A stretch of 64,000 bases of DNA from positions 1,736,001 to 1,800,000 of the forward strand of contig NZ_CP099735.1 of NCBI RefSeq assembly GCF_025398175.1, given 5' to 3'. The stretch is from Photobacterium sp. TY1-4. Lineage in GTDB: Bacteria; Pseudomonadota; Gammaproteobacteria; Enterobacterales; Vibrionaceae. Position numbers and translations under genes: made by a program. Below the pieces are notes generated by a model. It did not search any database and was not told the DNA's origin. It saw only the letters and a list, made by a program, of their open reading frames with translations. Position 1 is the first letter of the stretch, and every line of letters begins with the position of its first letter. This document shows positions 57,539-64,000 of this stretch, piece by piece.

Positions 57539-58963
57539 CTATGCGGCCAGTGATTTCTTTTGTTTTCGGCCCGACTGGTTGGCGATCAGGGTTTCGTGCA
57601 GGGTCCGGATCGTCACCGCATAATCCTCATCGGCCACCACAAACTGGACATCGACATTTCGCAGCGATGAGTGCGCTGCTTTCGGGGTGATATTTTGTGC
57701 CATCAGCCCGCTCATGCCGCTGCGTAACACTTCGTTGGTGTCGATACAGGCACCGATGGCCGAGATCAAGGCGACCATATTGCCGGTGATTTGGGCGTCC
57801 GGTAGCATTTGCTCGGCTTGCGTCAGTACCCGGTTATGGGACGTCGATGAACCGGCCAGATAATAGGTGATTGAGTTGGCGTTCATCTCTTTGCCGATGA
57901 GCTGGACCCGCTCGTTGCGGATGATCTGCATCAGGTCATAACCGATGTTATCTGCTTTCCCGACCATGGACTGATCGAAAATATTCAGTGCAAACACCTT
58001 GTCGCGACCGGCAATGATTTCAACTTTCTGAGTCTCCGGCTGGTGATCCGGGGTGATCCAAGTGCCTTTGTGTTCCGGCTCGAAGGTGTTTTTTACCACC
58101 AGTTGGATCTCTGCCCGGCGCAGGCCGGAAGCGGCATTGGGGTGAATCGCTTCCATCCCCAGGTTGGCGAGTTGATCGGCAACATCGTAGTTGGAGATCC
58201 CCATCGGCATCACTACATCCGGGCCGACAATGCGTGGGTCAGCAGTACTGAGGTGATACTCTTTATGGATCACCGCTTGTTTGGCCTGGGTCAGCACCGC
58301 CAGGCGGCTGAAGGTCATCTCGCTGTAGCCGCGATCATAGGTCTTCATCAGCCCTTCATCGCAGTAGACATAGCCGGTGACAATCGGCAGTTCTTTGGAC
58401 AGGTCGATGTCACTCATTGCCTGAGTGATCACGTCATCGAGTGAGCCTGCGGGTTTGTCGTCCCAACCCGACAAGTCGACAAACCGGGCGTTGACGCCGT
58501 GTTTTTTCAATTTCAGGACAGTATTAAATGCGCTGTGCGCTTCCCCGATCGAAGACAGGAACTCCCGGATTTGCGGCAGGTAGGCCGACAGGGAAAACTG
58601 CTTGAACTGGCAGGTCTCCAGAATATTGTCGATACAATCCCGGGCCTGGCTCAACCGATCGGTGACGAATTTATCAGCCCGCTTGCGGCACAGGGGATCG
58701 GCAAAAATATTGTCGTTGATCAGCAGCATCCGCTGCTTCAGATCGTCGAGTTTTTCTTTCCAGATCGCATTGCGGTCGGCAATGTGCTGGTAGATGCCCG
58801 GCTCGCCGGAGCGCTTACACTCCAGCAGGGCATCGGTGATCCCGCCGTAGGCCGACACTACGAAGATGCGTTGGTAGGGGGATTGCGGGTAAAACATAAT
58901 ATTATCAAGCACTGCGTCGAACGCAGACATGGATGTACCACCGATCTTTTCGACGGTATGCAT
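57539..58963 (-). CDS. ask: Aspartate kinase of the ectoine operon
   Basis: A 474-residue aspartokinase (VEKIGGTSMSAFDAVLDNI at the N-terminus, ACT-type C-terminal region with SLRNVDVQFVVADEDYAV). It makes aspartyl phosphate, the precursor of aspartate semialdehyde used by EctB. The ATG at 58963 has AAGGAG 7 bp upstream; the longer TTG start is rejected. Ectoine-linked kinases of this branch are thought to escape feedback by lysine and threonine, so flux to ectoine continues under salt stress. Confidence 0.9.
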   Translation of the reverse strand: MHTVEKIGGTSMSAFDAVLDNIMFYPQSPYQRIFVVSAYGGITDALLECKRSGEPGIYQHIADRNAIWKEKLDDLKQRMLLINDNIFADPLCRKRADKFVTDRLSQARDCIDNILETCQFKQFSLSAYLPQIREFLSSIGEAHSAFNTVLKLKKHGVNARFVDLSGWDDKPAGSLDDVITQAMSDIDLSKELPIVTGYVYCDEGLMKTYDRGYSEMTFSRLAVLTQAKQAVIHKEYHLSTADPRIVGPDVVMPMGISNYDVADQLANLGMEAIHPNAASGLRRAEIQLVVKNTFEPEHKGTWITPDHQPETQKVEIIAGRDKVFALNIFDQSMVGKADNIGYDLMQIIRNERVQLIGKEMNANSITYYLAGSSTSHNRVLTQAEQMLPDAQITGNMVALISAIGACIDTNEVLRSGMSGLMAQNITPKAAHSSLRNVDVQFVVADEDYAVTIRTLHETLIANQSGRKQKKSLAA

Positions 58964-59014
58964 TATAGGCTCCTTAGTGGCTTTGGCCGTTGCCAAAGCC
59001 AGATTGATGAGAAT

Positions 59015-59404
59015 TTATTCGCTCAGCGGATAAACGCCGTTTTTGTCATGCACTTCCTGGCCGGTCAGCGGCGGGTTGAAGACACATGCCATGACCATAT
59101 CTTCGTCTTTATAGGCACGCAGCTGGTGCTCATCGTTCTGATCCAGGATGTACAGGGTGCCCGGCTCAATCGGATAGACTTTACCATCGGCCAGGGTTTC
59201 AATTTCCCCGCGGCCCGACACGCAGTAAACCGACTCCAGATGGTTTTTGTAATGAATGTGGGTGTCGGTATTTTTGAAAATGGTGGTGATATGGAAGGAA
59301 AAACCCATGTTGTCATCCTTGAGCAACATCCGGGTACTTTCCCAGTTCTCCGCAACCACGCGACGTTCACTTTGGCGACATTCTTCTAATGTTCTGACAA
59401 TCAT
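59015..59404 (-). CDS. ectC: L-ectoine synthase
   Basis: A 129-residue cupin enzyme that closes the ring of N-gamma-acetyl-diaminobutyrate to give ectoine. Cupin core [19 protein letters not shown] and [26 protein letters not shown] precedes the ATG. It is third in the ectABC-ask operon. Confidence 0.95.
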   Translation of the reverse strand: MIVRTLEECRQSERRVVAENWESTRMLLKDDNMGFSFHITTIFKNTDTHIHYKNHLESVYCVSGRGEIETLADGKVYPIEPGTLYILDQNDEHQLRAYKDEDMVMACVFNPPLTGQEVHDKNGVYPLSE

Positions 59405-59419
59405 TGTGATCCCTTTTCT

Positions 59420-60685
59420 TTATGATGCTTTTTTCAGTCGTGATGAAATGGTTTTCTCAACCGCGTCGGTGAAGATGGCGATCCCCTGAGCCATCTCTTC
59501 TTCCGTAATGGTCAGCGGACAGAAGAACTTGAGCACTTCGTCATCCGGTCCGGCTGTTTCGATGATCATGCCGGCGTCAAAACAGGCACGGGCAACCAAA
59601 TGGGCAAACTGACCGTCGTGGCAGGCGATGCCTTGCATCAGGCCACGACCTTTGATCTGATCGAAGTGAGCCGGGTAGCGTGCCAGCAAGGGGTCGAGTG
59701 CTGCTGTTAGCTGCTCGGCGCGGGCCTGGATATGTTGCTGGAACTGGTTATCCTGCCAGTAGGTTTCAATCGCCTTGGCGGCGGTGACAAAGGCGTGGTT
59801 GTTGCCTCGGAAGGTGCCGTTATGCTCGCCCGGCAGCCACTGATCCAACTCGGGTTTGAGTAGCACGATAGCCATCGGCAAGCCGTAACCGCCGATCGAT
59901 TTCGACAGGGTGACCATATCTGGTTGGATGCCGGCAGGCTCGAAGCTGAAGAAGTGGCCGGTGCGGCCGCAACCCGCCTGGATGTCATCGACAATCAGCA
60001 AAATGTCATGCTGCTTACAGAGAGTGTCCAGTTTTTGCAGCCAAGGGGTTGAGGCGACGTTCAGTCCCCCTTCGCCCTGGACCACTTCCAGGATCACGGC
60101 GGCGGGTTTATCCATCCCGCTGGAGTTGTCGTTGAGCATGGTTTCGAACAGCGCCAGGCCATCGACACCGGCGTAGCCGTCATACGGCAGGCGGGTCACG
60201 CCTTGCAGCGGCATCCCGGCACCACCACGGTGGTGCTGGTTACCGGTGGCAGCCAGTGCGCCGTACGACACGCCGTGGAAGCCGTTGGTAAAGGCGACGA
60301 TTGAGTGACGGCCGGTCACTTTGCGCGCCAGTTTCAGCGCGGCTTCAACGGCATTGGTACCGGTCGGGCCGGTGAACTGCACTTTGTAGTCCAGACCGCG
60401 TGGTTTGAGGATCGTCTGCTCCAACTGGGTTAAAAACTCGCCCTTGGCTTCAGAGTACATGTCGAGGCCGTGGGTCAGGCCGTCGGCATCAATGTAATCC
60501 ATCAGGGCTTTTTTCAGGACAGAGTTGTTGTGGCCGTAATTGAGCGCACCCGCACCGGCGAGAAAGTCGAGATATGCTTCACCGTCCGCGGTATACAGCC
60601 AGCTTCCTTTTGCCTTTTGAAAGACGACGGGGAAGTTTCGGGCGTAACATTGTACGTTTGACTCTTGGTCTTTGAAGATATTCAT
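59420..60685 (-). CDS. ectB: Diaminobutyrate--2-oxoglutarate transaminase
   Basis: A 421-residue class III PLP aminotransferase that makes 2,4-diaminobutyrate from aspartate semialdehyde. The PLP lysine is in MVTLSKSIGGYGLPMA, with QFTGPTGTNAVEAALKLA and LIVDDIQAGCGRTG. Second gene of the operon, 19 bp after ectA; TAGGA precedes the ATG. Confidence 0.95.
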   Translation of the reverse strand: MNIFKDQESNVQCYARNFPVVFQKAKGSWLYTADGEAYLDFLAGAGALNYGHNNSVLKKALMDYIDADGLTHGLDMYSEAKGEFLTQLEQTILKPRGLDYKVQFTGPTGTNAVEAALKLARKVTGRHSIVAFTNGFHGVSYGALAATGNQHHRGGAGMPLQGVTRLPYDGYAGVDGLALFETMLNDNSSGMDKPAAVILEVVQGEGGLNVASTPWLQKLDTLCKQHDILLIVDDIQAGCGRTGHFFSFEPAGIQPDMVTLSKSIGGYGLPMAIVLLKPELDQWLPGEHNGTFRGNNHAFVTAAKAIETYWQDNQFQQHIQARAEQLTAALDPLLARYPAHFDQIKGRGLMQGIACHDGQFAHLVARACFDAGMIIETAGPDDEVLKFFCPLTITEEEMAQGIAIFTDAVEKTISSRLKKAS

Positions 60686-60704
60686 TTGAATTCCTATTCA
60701 GGTC

Positions 60705-61253
60705 TCATTTTCTTAATTGGATGCGGTACAGGTATTCGCTGTCGTGCGCACTGGAAAAGTGTCGGTGTTTATCTAAAAACGTCGTCACTTCCCCGCGCAG
60801 GTTCGACTGTGAGTTCAGCTTGTCGAACAGGGCCCAGGAACCTTTGTTGTCGTCTGTGATGGTGGTCTCCAGGAACCGGATGTCGCGAGTACACTCCCGG
60901 CTCAGGATCTTGTTCAGCATTTGCAGCCCAAGGCCCTTGCCGCGCTCGGAAGCGCTGACGGCAACTTGCCAGACAAACAGGGTGTCGGTGGTGTCCGGGC
61001 GTATATACGCTGAGGTGAATGCTACGACTGTGCCTTCTCGTTCCACGACTACACAGGTGTCGCGAAAGTGCGTGGTTTGTAAAAAGTTGCAATAAGAGGA
61101 GTTCGTATCCAGAGGCGGGCATGAATCGATGAGTTCATGAACACGTAAACCGTCCTCCTTATTGGGTTTGCGAAAGCAGTAGTCTTCCTGACTATCAGTT
61201 GATGGATTAGAGGTCATCACCCATGGTGCCATGGTAATCATTGGTCGCCACAT
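60705..61253 (-). CDS. ectA: L-2,4-diaminobutyric acid acetyltransferase
   Basis: A GNAT-fold acetyltransferase, first enzyme specific to ectoine. Family blocks: YCFRKPNKEDGLRVHELI, CPPLDTNSSYCNFLQTTHF and the acetyl-CoA loop VSASERGKGLGLQML. The longest frame gives 182 residues from 61253; a start at 61217 (MTSNPST, 170 residues) also fits family lengths. First gene of the operon; the 169 bp upstream hold the osmotic promoter, whose boxes I cannot place firmly. Confidence 0.93.
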   Translation of the reverse strand: MWRPMITMAPWVMTSNPSTDSQEDYCFRKPNKEDGLRVHELIDSCPPLDTNSSYCNFLQTTHFRDTCVVVEREGTVVAFTSAYIRPDTTDTLFVWQVAVSASERGKGLGLQMLNKILSRECTRDIRFLETTITDDNKGSWALFDKLNSQSNLRGEVTTFLDKHRHFSSAHDSEYLYRIQLRK

Positions 61254-61422
61254 TGTTTAGTGCTCTAATTAATTCCATTAATATACTAGCGATTGATTTA
61301 AGTATTTCAACCTTGAATTGATGTTAAACAGATGGGTGATTAGTTATCTTGTTGATTTTAAAGCGTATAAAAGTGTGAATTTTTTGCTGTGCTGGTTTTG
61401 TGCTGGGTTTTTATTTATAGCT

Positions 61423-62040
61423 CTAATGATTGTGGTGCGATGGATGATCCGGCCCTGTGCCGGTCATGCCTGCGGTCAGGGTAAACCGCATGGCTTCTTC
61501 AACGCTCATGTCGAGGGGGCGAATGGCGTTGCGGGGAATGAGGACGGCGTAGCCGCCAATCATGTAGCTGAGCGGCAGATAGACCAGAACGCTTTTGTCA
61601 TCACGAAAGGATGCGGGCAGGCGTTCGGGGATCGGCTGGGTGACAAAGCCGATCACCTGCATGCCGGTGTCACCCAGGGTGACGGCGACCACTTGCTTGA
61701 ATTCTTTACGGGTGGTGGGGGAGAAATAATCGAAAAAGTCGCGGATGGCCGGGTACACCGAGCGGACAATCGGCATGTGATACAACACTTGCTCCCCTTT
61801 GGCGAACAGGCGTTGGACTAGGTAGGCGTTCATCATCAGGCCGGTCATGAAAATCACGAACAAGCCGGTGATCAACCCCATTCCCGGCCAGTACCAATCG
61901 TGTGGCAAAATGGCTTGGATCAGGCTGCCCAACAGGGCTTCGGCGGACATCGCCAGCCAATACAGCAGATATAGCGTTAAAACCACAGGAAGCAGGGTAA
62001 TGAGTCCGGTGATGATGTTTCTGCTGATAAATCCAAACAT
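61423..62040 (-). CDS. DUF502 family membrane protein
   Basis: A 205-residue protein with two N-terminal TM helices (NIITGLITLLPVVLTLYLLYW; GLITGLFVIFMTGLMMNAYL) and a conserved soluble part (HMPIVRSVYPAIRDFFDYF). DUF502 proteins are widespread and of unknown function. GGGAG precedes the ATG. It is not linked to a pathway here. Confidence 0.8.
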   Translation of the reverse strand: MFGFISRNIITGLITLLPVVLTLYLLYWLAMSAEALLGSLIQAILPHDWYWPGMGLITGLFVIFMTGLMMNAYLVQRLFAKGEQVLYHMPIVRSVYPAIRDFFDYFSPTTRKEFKQVVAVTLGDTGMQVIGFVTQPIPERLPASFRDDKSVLVYLPLSYMIGGYAVLIPRNAIRPLDMSVEEAMRFTLTAGMTGTGPDHPSHHNH

Positions 62041-62160
62041 GGTAAAGCTCCCTTGGCCTGAGCGGAAAACCGAGGAAGAGTCGGGCCACCTCGATACCGT
62101 GGCGCTTTCTCTTCAGCTCTCTGGTTTAATCATAGGCCTGCCCGGTCGGGATTACCTTGC

Positions 62161-62925
62161 TCACAATGGGTTGCGTTGTTTCTCCTGGCCGAACTTATCG
62201 GCGTCCACCCCTTTTTTCCAGTAGCCGGTGACGTGAATTTGCTGACGTGGGATCCCGGCGTCACCCTGTAACACATTGCGCAGGGTACGGATTTGCCGCG
62301 CTTCCAGTCCGAGGAAGATGTGAGTGTCAGCCGGCAGTTGGCTGAGGTGGCTCAGGATGGCATCGGCCAGTCGATCCGGGCTGTCGCTGTCATCAACCAA
62401 CCACTGGACTTCGGCGCGCTCATCAATATCGAGGTCAATCAAGTCTTCAGCGGTCGGTGTTTGGATCAGGGCCCGGATCTCCGCTTGCGGGTGGATCCAT
62501 TTGCCGTAGCCGTTTACAGCATTAACCGAGGTCAGATCGCCGACCAGCAAATAGGCCGGGGCGTTAAAATCTGTCAGCTTCATTGGCCCGGGACCGGCAA
62601 TCCCCACCGGATCCCCGGGTTGCGCTGTGGCGGCCCAGTCAGTCGCCGGGCCTTGATGGCGATGAACCACGAAGTCCAACACCAGACGGTTGGTCTGGGG
62701 ATCGAACTCGCGGATGGTGTAAGAGCGCATCAATGGGCGTTGCTCACCGTGAAGGTCAAGGTTCGGCTGCTTGGTCGCGGCTTCGGGCAGGATCACTTTG
62801 ACATACGCCCCGTCCTGATCGGCGGGAAAGCCATTCAGGTCGTCGCCGGTGACAATAATTCGCCGCAGGTGCGGGGTCAGATCGATGATCTCGGCGACGT
62901 GCGCCAGTCTTGCTTTGGGTTTCAT
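62161..62925 (-). CDS. Siderophore-interacting FAD-binding protein (ferric-siderophore reductase)
   Basis: A 254-residue ViuB/YqjH-type flavoprotein that reduces ferric siderophores in the cytoplasm to release iron. The FAD-binding motif MRSYTIRE and the NAD(P)H domain segment THIFLGLEARQIRTLRNVL are visible. It is divergent from a MarR gene, and twin operator-like repeats lie between them. It could handle the siderophore taken up by the island at 42-55 kb, but the two loci are 7 kb apart. Confidence 0.85.
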   Translation of the reverse strand: MKPKARLAHVAEIIDLTPHLRRIIVTGDDLNGFPADQDGAYVKVILPEAATKQPNLDLHGEQRPLMRSYTIREFDPQTNRLVLDFVVHRHQGPATDWAATAQPGDPVGIAGPGPMKLTDFNAPAYLLVGDLTSVNAVNGYGKWIHPQAEIRALIQTPTAEDLIDLDIDERAEVQWLVDDSDSPDRLADAILSHLSQLPADTHIFLGLEARQIRTLRNVLQGDAGIPRQQIHVTGYWKKGVDADKFGQEKQRNPL

Positions 62926-62950
62926 GAATTGGTTTGCCTGATTGGAATAT

Positions 62951-62997
62951 GGTTGATAAAATCAACTATAATTTAAAGGTTGATAAAGTCAACTATA
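62951..62997. promoter_or_regulatory. Twin MarR-type operator repeats
   Basis: GGTTGATAAAATCAACTATA at 62951-62970 and the near-identical copy at 62978-62997 (one change, A to G) are direct repeats, each holding a TTGAT-N3-ATCAA dyad. They are 27 bp apart in the divergent space between the siderophore reductase and the MarR gene. Confidence 0.75.
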
Positions 62998-63022
62998 TTT
63001 ATGCTCATCATATGAGGTGCAG

Positions 63023-63475
63023 ATGTCGCGTCAAACCCCGATCACCGAGTCGATTTGGACACTTTCCCATCATTACCGAGTCGCGATCCGCAAGGCGATC
63101 CAGGCCAAAGAGCTCGGACTCAACGGCATGGTTGTCCGCTGCTTGCACATCATTGATGGGCACCCGCAGTGCACGGCCAATGTCATTGTGCAAACCATGG
63201 CGCGAGACAAAGCGCAAATTGCCCGTTTGGTAAAAGAGATGATGGCCTTGAACCTGATCGAGAAGCAGCCGAACCCGGATGATAAGCGCAGCCACTTGCT
63301 GGCGCTGACCGGGCAGGGCGCACAGCTCGTTGCCCGGATCCGCGCGGCTGAACTGGCACTGGATCAGCAGATGCGGCGTGGCATCAGTGAGGATGATTTG
63401 TCGGCTTTTCGTCGTGTTTCCCGTGCAATGGCCGATAATATCCGGAATATCGCAGAAGATAGCGGCAAAGGGTGA
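63023..63475 (+). CDS. MarR-family transcriptional regulator
   Basis: A 150-residue winged-helix regulator: the recognition region MARDKAQIARLVKEMMALNLI, the wing KQPNPDDKRSHLLALTGQG and the helical dimer ends. The ATG at 63023 has AGGTG upstream. It is divergent from the siderophore reductase, and the twin repeats between them make it the likely repressor of both genes. Confidence 0.85.
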   Translation: MSRQTPITESIWTLSHHYRVAIRKAIQAKELGLNGMVVRCLHIIDGHPQCTANVIVQTMARDKAQIARLVKEMMALNLIEKQPNPDDKRSHLLALTGQGAQLVARIRAAELALDQQMRRGISEDDLSAFRRVSRAMADNIRNIAEDSGKG

Positions 63476-63516
63476 ACGGGTCACCGTATGCCCGGAGAGT
63501 TGTCATTCATGAACAG

Positions 63517-63543
63517 AGCGCCGGTGAAACGACCGGCGCTTTT
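63517..63543. terminator. Bidirectional terminator after the MarR gene
   Basis: AGCGCCGGT (63517-63525) and ACCGGCGCT (63532-63540) form a perfect 9-bp stem, with T-run after, between the MarR gene and the convergent partial gene. Confidence 0.88.
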
Positions 63544-63571
63544 GGGTTGGTGGATACGACCACCGCGGACA

Positions 63572-64000
63572 TCAGAGGTGCTTGTACATGCGGATCCGTT
63601 CGCCGCGGAAGTAGCCGGACAGGACCACGGTTTTGACGTCGCTGGCAGCGGTCGCATTGGCAGGGAGCCACTCGACATCGAGATTACTGAAGTGGCCACT
63701 GATAGAGGCTTCAGCCCCAGTTGTTTCGAGCAGATAGCTCAGTGTGGTCGGGCTGAACGGATGGCTGGCTTTTGCAGCCCAGGTGTGAATCAAGTCCCGG
63801 GTGATCAACTGGTAGCCGACTTTTGCCGGGCTGCCGATCAGATTGCCGAATTGAATATAGTCCAGCGCGCCGTAGCGAGAGATGATGACTTTATCGTTCA
63901 GCATGCTCATGCCGTATGGGTATGCATGTTGGTAAGCTTGCGACAGGATCACCTGGCGGCTTTGGTTGTCGATGATGTACAGGCGTTTCCCGGCCAATGC
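63572..64000 (-). CDS. Hypothetical protein, C-terminal part (5' end outside window)
   Basis: A frame of about 142 residues that runs to the window edge without a start codon. It contains RLYIIDNQSRQVILSQAYQ and later mixed beta-strand sequence (IISRYGALDYIQFGN). I do not recognise the family. The stop is just past the bidirectional terminator. Confidence 0.55.
   Translation of the reverse strand, partial: ALAGKRLYIIDNQSRQVILSQAYQHAYPYGMSMLNDKVIISRYGALDYIQFGNLIGSPAKVGYQLITRDLIHTWAAKASHPFSPTTLSYLLETTGAEASISGHFSNLDVEWLPANATAASDVKTVVLSGYFRGERIRMYKHL

Noticed and set aside
61318..61821. A plus-strand frame with a hydrophobic start
   Set aside because: Most of it is antisense to the DUF502 gene, and the rest has no family features.

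Overview
The window looks like a chromosomal stretch of a marine gammaproteobacterium of the Vibrionaceae. Pointers are a complete ectoine operon, three BCCT osmolyte carriers, two DUF2860 outer-membrane-type proteins, a siderophore locus of the vibrio/photobacterium type and a palindromic intergenic element with ATACCAATC ends. Photobacterium or a close genus is my best guess, but no rRNA or core marker gene is present to settle it. No tRNA, rRNA or CRISPR array was seen.

Layout. (1) 1-8844: osmolyte and DMSP catabolism: the end of a BCCT carrier, an aldo/keto reductase, a DddP-type DMSP lyase in an operon with a second BCCT carrier, a LysR regulator, an aldehyde dehydrogenase and a fumarase/aspartase-family lyase. 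(2) 8930-15453: a 36-bp tandem repeat, then a four-gene minus-strand operon (six-TM ABC-type membrane protein without ATPase, RND adaptor, RND pump, AraC/GyrI regulator) joined by 1-4 bp overlaps. (3) 15716-20166: a DUF2860 protein, an exported alpha/beta hydrolase, and a TetR/MFS drug-efflux pair around a perfect 21-bp palindrome. (4) 20236-26148: an A+T-rich mobile island with an IS256-family element nested in the relic of a sister copy, a three-gene operon (AAA/OLD-like ATPase with DUF3696, PIN-like nuclease, RNA ligase), an IS1595-family element and a small orphan gene. The three-gene operon is the best candidate here for an undescribed defence or RNA-damage system. (5) 26384-41737: backbone: rsgA-type GTPase, a MITE-like hairpin, 20-bp tandem repeats, second DUF2860, third BCCT, glutamine amidotransferase, AraC, katG, SgrR-like regulator with divergent MFS exporter, MocR regulator with divergent EamA exporter, another EamA. 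(6) 42111-55019: an A+T-richer siderophore-uptake island: a YbtPQ-like ABC pair, three unrelated IS elements, a YbtX-like MFS, a FyuA/FrpA-like TonB receptor and two AraC regulators with a Fur-box-like site. No NRPS genes are present; insertion sequences occupy the place where synthesis genes would be expected. (7) 55426-64000: backbone: DsbA-like oxidoreductase, nucleoside hydrolase, ectABC-ask, DUF502 protein, siderophore-interacting reductase with divergent MarR regulator, and a truncated gene at the edge.

How it fits together: three BCCT carriers plus ectoine synthesis give osmoadaptation; DddP with its carrier would turn imported DMSP into DMS and acrylate; TonB receptor, ABC pair and flavin reductase form an iron-scavenging route that probably uses siderophores made by others. 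Functions are assigned by reading motifs and recalling family sequences; no database search was run.
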